DNA from: a candidate division CSSED10-310 bacterium
GTDB taxonomy: Bacteria > CSSED10-310
DNA: 64,000 nt
Assembly (NCBI GenBank): GCA_016931515.1
Contig: JAFGEQ010000002.1
Location: forward strand, 114,069 to 178,068
Direction of reading: 5' to 3'
Part shown: piece after piece, positions 56,501 to 63,901 of the stretch
Layout: the number at the start of each line of letters is the position of its first letter
Position numbering within the stretch: position 1 is the stretch's first letter
Made by a program: the position numbers and the translations under genes
The notes under the pieces: model-generated
Told to the model about the DNA's origin: nothing
Database searches by the model: none
The model's input: only the letters and a program-made list of their open reading frames with translations

Positions 56501-57154
56501 GTCGAATATTCGCTGGTGGAGGGTGGATACGAAGGTGCCGGAAACATCGATGCGGATCCGCTGTTCACGGCAGGCCCCATGGGCGCCTTTTACCTGAGCC
56601 AGGCAGCCGCTGGACAGGCAGCGGACAGCCCCGCTGTCGATGCGGGAGCGCTACCGGCCGATACTGCCGCGATCAGCTCACCGGACGGAGACGTTTACCT
56701 GTCCGGGTTCGTGACGCGGACGGATCACGCCACTGAAACCGGTCCGGTTGATCTCGGATACCACTACCCCGAAACGATTCCGCCCCCGGAGCCCGAGTGT
56801 CGGACATTCGGATGCCAGATCGAGATGCCGTCGCACTATTTTCGTGCGGGAGATGATGTCTACTGCCGGGTGGCAGTCTGCAATTCAGAGCCGGTAACGA
56901 TGACCTCCGCGCCGGTATTCGTCATCCTGGAGCTGGCCGGATCGTATTTTTTTGCGCCGGGGTTTTCGGTTTTTGATTTGTATGTCATGGATCTGGAGCC
57001 TGGCGAGACCGTCATCGAGGTATTGCCGCCGTTCACGTGGCCGGAAGGTACGGGCCCATTTGATGATGCCTGCTGGTATGCGGCTGTGACTGATCGGGAC
57101 ATCACGATAATTCTGGGTGTGCTGGATATTTTCCGGTTCGGGTGGGGAGAGTAG
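53516..57154 (+). CDS. Giant secreted right-handed beta-helix (POMP-repeat) protein with the shared C-terminal domain
   Basis: 1212 residues. A hydrophobic signal near residues 22-43 (FFQWLLLTIAAASIACA) follows a short charged leader. Three blocks of parallel beta-helix follow, with repeated GGAI and CRFSGNTA, CTFTGNLA, CIFTGNSA rungs as in polymorphic outer-membrane-protein repeats. Two DUF1565-type segments begin VYVSPDGSDLNDG (about 295) and MYVSPLGDDANSG (about 695). The final 120 residues form the recurring C-terminal domain (VILELAGSYFFAPGF, FTWPEG, CWYAAVTDRD), here a diverged copy. Beta-helix proteins bind or cleave polysaccharides or act as adhesins; no lyase residues can be assigned. 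SD GGAGGATGG precedes the ATG. Confidence 0.88.
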   Translation: MTKRTRFLTNPFQFIQPGMTFFQWLLLTIAAASIACAADLHVPADYPTIQAAVDAAEDADCILVADGVFSGDGFTNIEFKDITMALQSENGPLGCVIDCEHQSIFCNIIGIQTGTLTISGFTVINGSTGYEGGCAIRSSNSSPIIQKCNFFYNGDIDREIKGGALFFLAGAPVVDQCQFEFNAAGLHGGAIAAHSSEPLITHCTFTGNLALRGGAIYLYNSEAVIGGAEGSGNTFHDNWAPYGADLFSDSETVHDARNNLFDGDFDSDFYVLPGTQFDLTGSTIQQAPIESDVYVSPDGSDLNDGLSVTTPFKTIRYALSRLSAGASNPLTVHLSSSVFSIAGSGQTFPLPLLDHVRILGTGSDRTILDATGIESLFLDMHGNGCILEKLGLVNATGRAVAFDYGELTVDNCRFADNIDEGGLRIGNESYAAVSDSVFENNQSDGFNSQGSAIEMDLQADMDAWNCDFISNSAYYGGALHLNAGTASLDNCRFSGNTAEYGGSIATSQRCTLILRNSDISNSSAVTRGGAINCQGVHLGEITGCVFHNNTMPMIDPNSMGGAIYFGYQNGMESCTIRECSFIGNAAGFGGAVYIDENCPTVIENSSFEKNQAFGGGAIGVTQNGLTLGGSLETGNEFSGNRAGAGADLFSFHATGDVMSARFNVFDGNIQSDYFISPVDRFNLTGSTGSIKQVFMDMYVSPLGDDANSGITPVQPVRSLTHALRRIVGSETNPLLLHVAAGHYSELDTGETFPLPCLPWVTVVTEGEGSPIINGNGVDSIWVACNENPVIENMVLQGGNRAIMCSYNTILTLRDSWILNNVTGGSGGGIWSGWTGSLKMEHCRFSGNAAEGNGGAIYCSRNDEISQALQVWDCIFTGNSAANGGAISQHRGKGYIACCLFDGNQADYGGGYHCDDQVTTRIDSCLFTANDAGISGTALFIQSNSSPAIRYCTVTQNLGPFGGEAVLSRWSHPLISHCIVWNNAANEIDTFGYEATVEYSLVEGGYEGAGNIDADPLFTAGPMGAFYLSQAAAGQAADSPAVDAGALPADTAAISSPDGDVYLSGFVTRTDHATETGPVDLGYHYPETIPPPEPECRTFGCQIEMPSHYFRAGDDVYCRVAVCNSEPVTMTSAPVFVILELAGSYFFAPGFSVFDLYVMDLEPGETVIEVLPPFTWPEGTGPFDDACWYAAVTDRDITIILGVLDIFRFGWGE

Positions 57155-57267
57155 ACGTGACCCTTAACGGCTTGATGGCCGGGGAGGCGGGGCCGGTCCC
57201 AAGGAATCGGATGACTTTCATTCGACTTCATCTTGGGTTATTCTGGTTATGTTCGGATTTCTCGACG

Positions 57268-57540
57268 ATGGGATTGAAAATGGAATCTCCTGTATCAGAT
57301 ACATCTCGTGAAGTGCACGACCTGATGATCGAAGGATATCGGGCGATGCCTCCATGGAAAAAATTACGGATCGCCGGGCAACTGACATGCTCCGTCCAGC
57401 GGATGGCTTTAGCACGCATTCGTGCAAAACATGGGACAATCACGGAAAAAGAAGAACGCCTTCGACTGGCATCGCTCTGGTTGGACGGCGATACCATGCG
57501 CCGTGTTTTTCAGTGGGACCCCGATGAAAAAGGGTTCTGA
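57268..57540 (+). CDS. Small protein paired with a nucleotidyltransferase (putative antitoxin-like partner)
   Basis: 90 residues from the ATG at 57268 (an ATG at 57280 is equally possible). The core reads DTSREVHDLMIEGYRAMPPW, then RIAGQLTCSVQRMALARIRA and a C-terminal WLDGDTMRRVFQW. I recognise this as a common small helical family that sits directly upstream of nucleotidyltransferase genes. It overlaps the next gene by 17 bases, so translation is coupled. An open extension back to 57142 would overlap the preceding gene and is rejected. Function is unproven. Confidence 0.7.
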   Translation: MGLKMESPVSDTSREVHDLMIEGYRAMPPWKKLRIAGQLTCSVQRMALARIRAKHGTITEKEERLRLASLWLDGDTMRRVFQWDPDEKGF

Positions 57541-58117
57541 AGCAGGTTTTATCGATCCGATTCTGATAATTCAGAATGTTGCCGGAGTTCTGGAATCGCT
57601 TGATATTCGTTATTTTTTAACTGGATCGTTTGCCAGTTCACTTCATGGAATTCCGAGAGCGACCAATGATGCCGATCTTGTTGTTGAAATGACAGAAGGT
57701 GATGTTTCTGCTGTCTTTGATCACTTCCGGGCGGAATTCTATATCAGCATGGATGCGATGCGTGAAGCTGTCATTCGTCAAAGATCATTCAACCTGATCC
57801 ATCTGATGACCATGTTTAAAATTGATATCTTTGTTATTCAGCCGGAGTCTCTTCCTGAAATGGACCGACGGCAGGCGATTGCCCTCTCCGATGGGACGGA
57901 TGCTGAAATTTTTGTGGCCGCACCGGAGGATGTCATCGTGCGAAAACTGATGTGGTACAAACTCGGCAACGAAGTGGCCGCTCAACAATGGCAGGATGTT
58001 CTCGGTATTCTTCGGGTGAGGTGCAATGAACTCGATTATGAGCTTTTGATGAAAACCGCTCGGCATCACGATGTTGCTTCTTTTCTCGAAAAAGCTATAG
58101 ATGAAGCCGAAAAATAA
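57524..58117 (+). CDS. Nucleotidyltransferase-fold protein (DUF6036/AbiEii-like)
   Basis: 197 residues from the ATG at 57524, inside the preceding gene. The nucleotidyltransferase signature is FLTGSFASSLHGIPRATNDA followed by the D-x-D as DADLVVEM. The distal part VAAPEDVIVRKLMWYKLG and VAAQQWQDVLGILRV is typical of the AbiEii/DUF6036 group. AbiEii and MNT-type toxins transfer nucleotides to tRNA or to partner proteins; related families pair with HEPN or small antitoxin genes. Together with the upstream gene it forms a two-gene cassette. A longer open frame upstream (from 57422) is out of context. Function uncertain. Confidence 0.75.
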   Translation: MKKGSEAGFIDPILIIQNVAGVLESLDIRYFLTGSFASSLHGIPRATNDADLVVEMTEGDVSAVFDHFRAEFYISMDAMREAVIRQRSFNLIHLMTMFKIDIFVIQPESLPEMDRRQAIALSDGTDAEIFVAAPEDVIVRKLMWYKLGNEVAAQQWQDVLGILRVRCNELDYELLMKTARHHDVASFLEKAIDEAEK

Positions 58118-58281
58118 TGCCGGGAAACCGGCATGGAACGATGGGATTCCGGCACATATGGATGAAGTACTCTCGGGAGGAGGGAATTTTCCCAGTTACC
58201 GGCCCATCCCCGGATCTCAGTACATCGTGCTCTCGATTTACATACGCCTTCCCGTCGCAAGCGACAAAAAGGGGTGGAGAA

Positions 58282-58361
58282 TCAGCTGTTGGCGATTGAC
58301 TTTTAGCGTTTGGCTACAATGATTTAGCTAATAGCCGACAGCTGATAGCAACAGCCAACAG
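58282..58361. repeat. Imperfect inverted-repeat element (AGCTGTTGGC / GCCGACAGCT type)
   Basis: Left arm TCAGCTGTTGGC and right arm GCCGACAGCTGA (11 of 12 paired), with further TAGC/GGCT units between and GCCAAC after. It looks like a degenerate intergenic repeat. The surrounding 283 bases (58118-58400) hold no gene I can support. Confidence 0.55.
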
Positions 58362-58400
58362 GCGCGTCCAACGCAGCGACTTGTCGAGAGCCATTCGAAT

Positions 58401-59495
58401 TCATTTCAACCCGTGCCCCGTCAGCACCGTCAGGATGGGATCCGGCACGTCAACCCGACTCTCGATGACCGCCCGGACCCCGGCTGGGCCGACGGCCGCC
58501 GTTTTCTCGATGCACAAACCGGAATGCCATGCCTGCCGAAACGCCTCTTCCATCAATTCCTCAGTCACAGTGATCATTCCACCTCCCGTTTCTCTCACAG
58601 CGGCCACAATCATCTCACCGAGAAACGGCCGGGTCACGGCGATGCCTTCCGCCAATGTCGGTTTGCAGGCGTCTTTCACGGGCTGGTGATGGAATAAGTC
58701 GACGACAGGGGAGCAATTCCGCGATTGGACTCCTATCAGTCGGGGTAATACGTCCATAATTCCGCGTGCTATCAACTCCTTAAAGCCTGTATATAGACCG
58801 AGAATCAGCGAGCCGTTACCGACCGGAACAACGACGGTTCCGGGGACTGTGTGTCCCATCTGCTCCCACAACTCGAACGCCATCGTCTTGACACCATGCA
58901 GCAAGAGCGGGTGGCGATAATGCGATGCGTAGAACGCCGTTTCCGCTTCCTTCACCGCCGCTGCAGCAGTTTCTTCGCGAGTGCCCGGGACCCGTTCCAG
59001 ATCCGCTCCGTATGCCATGATCTGTCGCAATTTTCCCTCGGACGTGGAAGCCGGTACAAAAATCCGGCAGGCTATTCCCGCGCGGGCAGAGTAGGCAGCA
59101 ACAGCAGCGCCGGCATTGCCGGACGAATCAGCCACAATCCTGTCGACACCCAGGTGCCGGGCCATTGTGATCAGGACAGTGGCTCCGCGATCTTTGAAGG
59201 AGCCTGACGGCTGCTGGTATTCATGTTTGAACCAGACGGGCCGGTTGGCGACGGATTCGGCCGTCAGCGCTGTGGAAGGCTCGCCAAGCGATACAATACC
59301 GGCGCTTCCGGGCACAGGAATTGTCTGGCGGTACCGCCAGACGCCGAATTTATCTTCCTCGACCGGCAGTCCCTGCGCATAGTGATCCGAGCGCAATTCC
59401 CAATGTGCACGACAGATCGGGCAGCACCAGAACGGCACATCGACGCTTTCGATATGACCGCACCGCGAACATAACAGAACAAAAGGCGTATCCAT
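58401..59495 (-). CDS. Threonine-synthase-like PLP enzyme with N-terminal zinc ribbon
   Basis: 364 residues from the ATG at 59493-59495 (GAGGGTG upstream; a GTG five codons earlier is less likely). Residues 8-35 form a small Cys-rich ribbon (CSRCGH, CCPICRAHW). The fold-type II PLP domain follows: PSGSFKDRGATV (PLP lysine in SFKDRG), ADSSGNAGAAVAAYSARAGI, and VVVPVGNGSLILGLYTGF (phosphate-binding loop). This matches the zinc-ribbon branch of threonine synthase homologues that convert O-phosphohomoserine to threonine, though the family includes related lyases. It stands alone, without other amino-acid genes nearby. Confidence 0.85.
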   Translation of the reverse strand: MDTPFVLLCSRCGHIESVDVPFWCCPICRAHWELRSDHYAQGLPVEEDKFGVWRYRQTIPVPGSAGIVSLGEPSTALTAESVANRPVWFKHEYQQPSGSFKDRGATVLITMARHLGVDRIVADSSGNAGAAVAAYSARAGIACRIFVPASTSEGKLRQIMAYGADLERVPGTREETAAAAVKEAETAFYASHYRHPLLLHGVKTMAFELWEQMGHTVPGTVVVPVGNGSLILGLYTGFKELIARGIMDVLPRLIGVQSRNCSPVVDLFHHQPVKDACKPTLAEGIAVTRPFLGEMIVAAVRETGGGMITVTEELMEEAFRQAWHSGLCIEKTAAVGPAGVRAVIESRVDVPDPILTVLTGHGLK

Positions 59496-59546
59496 AACAG
59501 GCACCCTCACTGAAACTGACAGTATGAGTTTACATGAAACCGTGTT

Positions 59547-61043
59547 TTATTGCGAGTCAACTGGAGTCCCTAAGACTGTCACAAGATCAATTCCGGAGAT
59601 TCCCGCCGCCTCACATTGCTGCCGCCATTCTTCGGTTTGTATTTTACCTTCATGCAACTCGCGGATGATCTTGAATGGATATATTTTTGATCCATTATTT
59701 TGAAGAAAAATATCATCGTGAAAATGGACATGCGGCTGCCATCCTTTTGTTTTGAGAGTTACAGCCAGTGCTGCTCCCAATGCGGAGACTGCTTGTGATT
59801 TCCTGTCATCGCTGGTGTACTTGTCACGGAACTTCCTTGCGAATTGATCCAGGTTCAAAGCCAGTTCCGGGAAGGAATCCGGCGTAATCCCGGATAATTG
59901 GGACATGTAGTCCCGGGCATATTTTCTCCACATTGGAATATATACACGTGGTCCGATCTCATCCCATGACAGAGACTTGTATCCGGATTTCCGGTTCAGT
60001 TGCGCCAGAACTGAAAAGAGCTGATCTTCCAACGATAGCGCATTTCTTATCAGGGAAATCGCGGGGCGATCATCCTCCGTTTTTTTTCCGAGAGGCAGTA
60101 TTACCGCTGCCCGGATGCGCAGCTGCAAGGACGGATGCGTGTCATAAGGATGAATACTTCCTTCATTTAACTCCGAGTCAATCACATCAGCCATTAATCT
60201 GACTATCGCGGGTTCAGTCAGATAACGCTCAAACCCTTCAATCACAGGAGGATGAAATCCTGCACTGAGTACCGGCGTCAGTTCGTTCCGCCAAAACACG
60301 TCAAATGCGATCGAACTGCCGTGAATTTTCTTCAGTCCTTCAATCAGAGCATCGGATCCCGCAATCCTGGAAGCAAGCGCATCAGCTGCGATCTCCTGCC
60401 GCCTAGATATTGCATGCGTTATTCGTAAAAAGAGTTTGCCATAAAGATTGAAAGGCAACTGCATTAGCGTACTGTGATCAGACAGATTTTCAATTGTCCG
60501 GCTGATCGCAACCCGTGTCTTGTAAATCCAAGGACCCAGCTTGGTATCTCCACCATAATAATGCCCGAACTCATGCGCAAACACTGCCTTGAGTTGAGAC
60601 ACATTCAATATCTGGAGCAAAGGAAGGCCGATTCCCATAATCCGCCGGTCTCCGATACCCATTACACCTCCGCGGTTTGCGACCCAGGCGTTTATTTCAG
60701 GAACAAGGTAGATTTCAGACGGTATTTTCAGCCGGGTAGCATCCGCTACTTCACTGATCATCTTAAAAAGCTCAGGCTGCTCTGCAGGATTCAAACGAGG
60801 ACCGGGGGGAGTGAAACGATCGCGCCTTGGAACAATGGACCATAGAACTGTGCCCGTGCCGACGAGTAAAAACAGCGATATTCGAAAATTTATCCGATGA
60901 CCATAGTGAATCATGGCATATACAAGGAAAAACATTGATGCCGCCATGGCAAGAGCCAGGATATAGAACCCGATCATCAGTAAAATAGCGGTGACAGCGC
61001 GGCCTGTCAGCGATAGAGATGACTGTGTAGCTGGTGACAACAT
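59547..61043 (-). CDS. M48 family membrane zinc metalloprotease
   Basis: 498 residues. Two N-terminal membrane helices (about 15-45 and 52-70). Zinc motif HEFGH at 157-161 (VFAHEFGHYYGGD); the third ligand is probably the Glu of RRQEIAADALAS near residue 214. The C-terminal 200 residues are family-specific and hydrophilic. HtpX/Ste24-like proteases remove damaged membrane proteins or process peptides. The gene starts 36 bases inside the upstream carboxymuconolactone-decarboxylase-like gene and probably shares its transcript; GGAGG lies 11 bases before the ATG. Confidence 0.88.
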   Translation of the reverse strand: MLSPATQSSLSLTGRAVTAILLMIGFYILALAMAASMFFLVYAMIHYGHRINFRISLFLLVGTGTVLWSIVPRRDRFTPPGPRLNPAEQPELFKMISEVADATRLKIPSEIYLVPEINAWVANRGGVMGIGDRRIMGIGLPLLQILNVSQLKAVFAHEFGHYYGGDTKLGPWIYKTRVAISRTIENLSDHSTLMQLPFNLYGKLFLRITHAISRRQEIAADALASRIAGSDALIEGLKKIHGSSIAFDVFWRNELTPVLSAGFHPPVIEGFERYLTEPAIVRLMADVIDSELNEGSIHPYDTHPSLQLRIRAAVILPLGKKTEDDRPAISLIRNALSLEDQLFSVLAQLNRKSGYKSLSWDEIGPRVYIPMWRKYARDYMSQLSGITPDSFPELALNLDQFARKFRDKYTSDDRKSQAVSALGAALAVTLKTKGWQPHVHFHDDIFLQNNGSKIYPFKIIRELHEGKIQTEEWRQQCEAAGISGIDLVTVLGTPVDSQ

Positions 61044-61264
61044 AAAAGTAATGACCTCCGGGTAGCCCCATTTTCCATCGCCTGCGTGGCCAGGGCTCTG
61101 ACTCCGTTTTCCGCATGGGCAGCGGCATCGATCGCCATTGCGATGAGCAGTTTGTGCTTTTTCGACAGTTCCCCATCACGGAATGCCAGTTCGTGCATTC
61201 TGCCTATCTCATCGGACAGCAACGCGTCATTATCCTTTATCGGTTTCAGCGGATCGAATTTCAT
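61007..61264 (-). CDS. AhpD/carboxymuconolactone-decarboxylase-like protein, apparently truncated
   Basis: 85 residues. The visible part, LSKKHKLLIAMAIDAAAHAE and NGVRALATQAMENGATR, matches the CMD/AhpD core, in a branch that lacks the CxxC redox pair. After ATR the sequence turns to SLLLCCHQLHSHLYR and stops, where relatives continue for about 20-25 more residues (typically a helix with a GxGSxYTAA-like end). The end overlaps the start of the M48 gene in another frame. Either a 3' truncation or a frameshift is likely. SD GGAAGG precedes the ATG. Confidence 0.65.
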   Translation of the reverse strand: MKFDPLKPIKDNDALLSDEIGRMHELAFRDGELSKKHKLLIAMAIDAAAHAENGVRALATQAMENGATRRSLLLCCHQLHSHLYR

Positions 61265-61373
61265 GACGGTTTCCTTCCATTTCTCGTGACTTCTTCTTTT
61301 TCAGACCTAGCCGGTAAAACATAATAACAACGGACAGGCAGGGTCAGTCCCTTAGCCAGGAAAATATGTACCT

Positions 61374-61412
61374 GTTGAATATCCAATATCGAACAGGGAA
61401 TGTCCAACGATA
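61374..61412. repeat. Short dispersed repeat TTGAAT-TCCAAT-TCGAACA, copy 1
   Basis: TTGAATATCCAATATCGAAC followed by AGGGAATGTCC. It matches 62504-62538 in about 18 of 22 core bases. A low-complexity intergenic repeat type, not obviously mobile. Confidence 0.5.
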
Positions 61413-61502
61413 AAGTGAGGATCTACTTGTCATCACGCAGTGCAACCAGCTAAACTGATATCCGTTTTTTTAGGCATCAAGTCGCAAATAAGGAGGTTCC
61501 TC

Positions 61503-61925
61503 ATGTTTGCAAAACAATTCGGCAATACCTGGATCATCCGGATCAAGCGAGGCGAGGAAGTCGTTGCATCACTGGAGAAAGCGTGTCGCGACAACGGTAT
61601 CCGGCTGGGTTCTCTGACGGCGATCGGCGCTGTCAATGAAGCAACCATCGGCCTCTACGATGTCGAGAAAAAGGTCTATCATTCGGAGAGTTACAGCGGG
61701 GATATGGAAATCGTCAACCTGACCGGTAATGTCACGACAATGAACGGAGAAGTGTATCTCCACATGCATGTCAGCCTGTCCGATGCAACCCACAAGCTGT
61801 TCGGCGGCCATCTGAACCGGGCGGTAGTCAGCGCCACCTGCGAGGTGTTCATTCATACGGTTCCCGGTGAAGTTGGACGGTTCAAGGATGCGGAGACGGG
61901 ATTGAATTTGATGGAGTTGGAATAG
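61503..61925 (+). CDS. PPC/DUF296 domain protein
   Basis: 140 residues from the ATG at 61503 (AGGAGG upstream; an in-frame ATG 21 codons earlier lacks SD). The whole protein is one PPC domain: WIIRIKRGEEVVASLEKAC, GSLTAIGAVNEATIGLYD, and HMHVSLSDATHKLFGGHL with the conserved His/Asp metal-site-like residues. In plants this domain is fused to AT-hooks; bacterial single-domain forms are small trimeric proteins of unclear role. It is in an intergenic-repeat-rich zone with no operon partners. Confidence 0.85.
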   Translation: MFAKQFGNTWIIRIKRGEEVVASLEKACRDNGIRLGSLTAIGAVNEATIGLYDVEKKVYHSESYSGDMEIVNLTGNVTTMNGEVYLHMHVSLSDATHKLFGGHLNRAVVSATCEVFIHTVPGEVGRFKDAETGLNLMELE

Positions 61926-61957
61926 TTACCCCGCCCTTTATGCGTTTGGATGGTCTT

Positions 61958-61997
61958 CGATGGTTGATCGTAGAGCGAAAAATTTTTCGCCCTTACC
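61958..61997. repeat. Dispersed palindromic repeat, intact copy
   Basis: Contains the perfect 16-base palindrome GCGAAAAATTTTTCGC (61975-61990) flanked by GATGGTTG and CCTTAC. A degenerate copy lies at 53326-53360. Palindromes of this sort are often spread by REP-associated (RAYT) transposases. Confidence 0.6.
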
Positions 61998-62055
61998 AAA
62001 CAGTTGTTACAAACGATTTATGTTTTATCAGACAGATCCGGAGGTTGTACCAGAT

Positions 62056-62475
62056 ATGAAAGCGAAGAGTTTATGGCTGATTTTTTTCCTTTTTTTAACC
62101 AGATTGGCGTTCACCAGTCCTGCCCAGGCCGTGCTGCCGCCCGGTGCGATCGACAACGCCCGGCAGTCCGCTCAGGAATGCCTGGTGATTGAAATAACGA
62201 AGGTTGCCGCCACCAGATATGACTTGAACGGCCGTCAGGACATTTTTTATACGGCAAAAGTAGTGAAAGTCGAGCGGTCAGCCAACTCGATACATGCCGG
62301 TGATTCCATCACTTTCAAATCCTATGCAATCGATCCGAAAATGGCTGCGGGTATTGACGGTCCGGTGCCTCCGACGCTTCTGGCAGCCGGCTGGACCGGC
62401 CGGGTCTGGCTCAACAAGGGGCAGGACGGGCTGACGATTGCGGTGCACGGGCACAGTTTTCAGGCGATGAAGTAA
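62056..62475 (+). CDS. Small secreted protein, unknown function
   Basis: 139 residues from the ATG at 62056, chosen because a signal peptide follows at once (KSLWLIFFLFLTRLAFTSPA, cleavage near AQA) and GGAGG lies 11 bases upstream; a longer frame begins inside the palindromic repeat. The mature part is a small beta-rich domain (FYTAKVVKVERSANSIHAGD, GRVWLNKGQDG). It recalls a small OB-like fold in which an exported protein carries a SITFKSY strand, but I recognise no family. Confidence 0.65.
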   Translation: MKAKSLWLIFFLFLTRLAFTSPAQAVLPPGAIDNARQSAQECLVIEITKVAATRYDLNGRQDIFYTAKVVKVERSANSIHAGDSITFKSYAIDPKMAAGIDGPVPPTLLAAGWTGRVWLNKGQDGLTIAVHGHSFQAMK

Positions 62476-62503
62476 GAGGACTTCGCTTTCGGTTATTTCA
62501 TTC

Positions 62504-62538
62504 GGTTCAATTTCCAATGTCGAACACTCAACACCCCA
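62504..62538. repeat. Short dispersed repeat TTCAAT-TCCAAT-TCGAACA, copy 2
   Basis: TTCAATTTCCAATGTCGAAC, in the gap after the small secreted protein. See the related copy at 61374-61412. Confidence 0.5.
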
Positions 62539-62591
62539 AGTGGGATTGGCTGTTATTCTTTTAATGAGTTATGATGTCGTACAACGGTGCA

Positions 62592-62613
62592 GGGAGGGGT
62601 CCTGTGCCCCTCC
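62592..62613. repeat. Palindrome inside the RAYT remnant
   Basis: GGAGGGG / CCCCTCC arms around TCCTGTG. Translates in frame within the RAYT remnant as RRGTGPLP. Confidence 0.55.
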
Positions 62614-62740
62614 TGTCGGATGCGGCAATCACCTTTTCCGATTTGTTTTCAATGGATTCAACGCAATTATTGCCACCGTTTACAATGATATTGTCGTTAC
62701 TATCGACACCGTCAACATTGGTTTTATCATCATCATGGAG

Positions 62741-62759
62741 GACGGGCATAAAACCCGTC
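62741..62759. repeat. Palindrome inside the RAYT remnant
   Basis: GACGGG / CCCGTC arms around CATAAAA. Translates in frame as GTGFMPVL. Confidence 0.55.
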
Positions 62760-62883
62760 CCTACAATTCCTGGATCAATGGCTTGTGGATCATCATTTGC
62801 AAGGGATATAATCTGCAGGATTCCATGGAAATGGTTCGGCATTATCTTGTACGTGTCCAGAAATACGTGGTCATACCGTTCCG

Positions 62884-62960
62884 GGATCCGGTTCCATTCC
62901 GCATCAACCAATTTCCCTGAGCCATTACAAGCGTCTGGTTCATGCGTTGGTTAGAGCCTT
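62884..62960 (-). other. Possible degenerate attC-like element at the 3' end of the C39-like gene
   Basis: Minus-strand CTCTAACCAACGCATGAACC at the gene end contains the gene's TGA stop, as in many integron cassettes. CGCATGAACC can pair with GGTTGATGCG further on (9 of 10). A proper second core site (GTTRRRY) is not seen. Weak on its own. Confidence 0.3.
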
Positions 62961-63893
62961 GTTTCTCCTATACATCTCATAAGATAGGTGCTTCTCTAGA
63001 AGGTTATAAGATCGCGCAAGAGAAGCACTCAATTTTTTAGTAAGTTTCGCTGGAACCAATTCATTATTCTTTGTTAGTTTCCGAAACTCAAGGACCTCGG
63101 ACTCAAATTCTTTCAAGAATAAGGCAATCTCGGAGTTTCGATTTTGGTACTCGTCTCGTATCTCGATTGCTGTTCGTAAATCAGACAAAGCAGGCTTTAG
63201 TACATTGTAGATAACGGGCATAGATTTTGAGTTCTGGAAATCAAGTTCATTAGTAGCAGACTCGAAAAAATCGAGAGCTACCCTACTTCTACTGAACACA
63301 TCTTTCATCATTTCAGAAGTGACCTCGAGAGGATCACAGGCAACTAGTACACCCAGAAGTGGGACATACCCGTTATCACCAGTAACCCTTTGATGGAAAT
63401 CTTCTAACTCCAGATCAAGAGTTACAATATCCTTAACATCTGAGTAGTGATAGTCAGTAGCTCGATCAAGACGGCAATCAGGATCAAGTCCCAGAAAGAT
63501 CGAATCAGCTAGTCCTGTGAAAACCACGGCATGTCTTCCTGGCAAATCGTCTGGTCTCTTGAGGCTTGTGACAAAGGATTCTCCAGATAGTAAGGTTTCT
63601 GTTGCGAGTTCAATGTAATCAGCGATTGTTGATACTCTGGTGCTATGTAACTTCAAGGCATACTTACCGATTGTAAGATTCACAATTTCATCATCTTGAA
63701 CGAGCATGCCTGCCGTGAGTCGATTCTCTTCTGGATGAAGACGGAGCTGATAGGGAACTTGAGATGAACCGACAAGCTCTTTGGAGCTTGTTTCAACTCC
63801 TTGCGTTTTGAGAAGCATAGAAAAGCAATCCCAAGCACAGGAGTTGTTGTATTTCTGTTGTTTCCAGATATCAGCTCGATTTTTCAGTTTCAT
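62940..63893 (-). CDS. C39-like papain-fold cysteine peptidase or peptidase-like protein
   Basis: 317 residues, no signal peptide. The N terminus has KYNNSCAWDCFSMLLKTQG, the Cys-helix arrangement of C39-like peptidases (probable nucleophile C19). About 130 residues later come GRHAVVFTGLADSIFLGLDP, placing His and Asp as in the C39 catalytic order (His in RHAVVF, Asp in LDPD). The C-terminal half (about 190-317) is helical and charged, with no recognised domain. The start is ATG 8-10 bases after an attC-like structure, and the C-terminal RNKALTNA coincides with a second attC-like core. That suggests a mobile gene cassette. Base composition looks more AT-rich than the neighbours by eye. Function unknown. 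Confidence 0.65.
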   Translation of the reverse strand: MKLKNRADIWKQQKYNNSCAWDCFSMLLKTQGVETSSKELVGSSQVPYQLRLHPEENRLTAGMLVQDDEIVNLTIGKYALKLHSTRVSTIADYIELATETLLSGESFVTSLKRPDDLPGRHAVVFTGLADSIFLGLDPDCRLDRATDYHYSDVKDIVTLDLELEDFHQRVTGDNGYVPLLGVLVACDPLEVTSEMMKDVFSRSRVALDFFESATNELDFQNSKSMPVIYNVLKPALSDLRTAIEIRDEYQNRNSEIALFLKEFESEVLEFRKLTKNNELVPAKLTKKLSASLARSYNLLEKHLSYEMYRRNKALTNA

Positions 63894-63901
63894 TTTTCTT
63901 A

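Larger units (their letters stand above)
62561..62945 (-). pseudogene. Remnant of a REP-associated tyrosine transposase (RAYT, Y1_Tnp/HUH)
   Basis: Open reading of 127 codons at most without a normal start. The catalytic HUH region is intact: WNRIPERYDHVFLDTYKIMP continuing NHFHGILQI, where MPNHFHGI with H-F-H is diagnostic. The N-terminal part of the family is missing because a stop codon and the end of the C39-like gene intrude, and the C-terminal part after LYDIITH is lost. The stretch after ILQI is composed largely of inserted low-complexity and palindromic DNA (TGFMPVLHDDD and GTGPLPAPL). So the element is degraded. Two palindromes (62592-62613 and 62741-62759) lie inside it. Confidence 0.8.

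Noticed and set aside
57142-57267. N-terminal extension of the small partner gene back to 57142
   Set aside because: It overlaps the end of the beta-helix gene, has no SD and does not match the small-protein family, which starts near SDTSREV.
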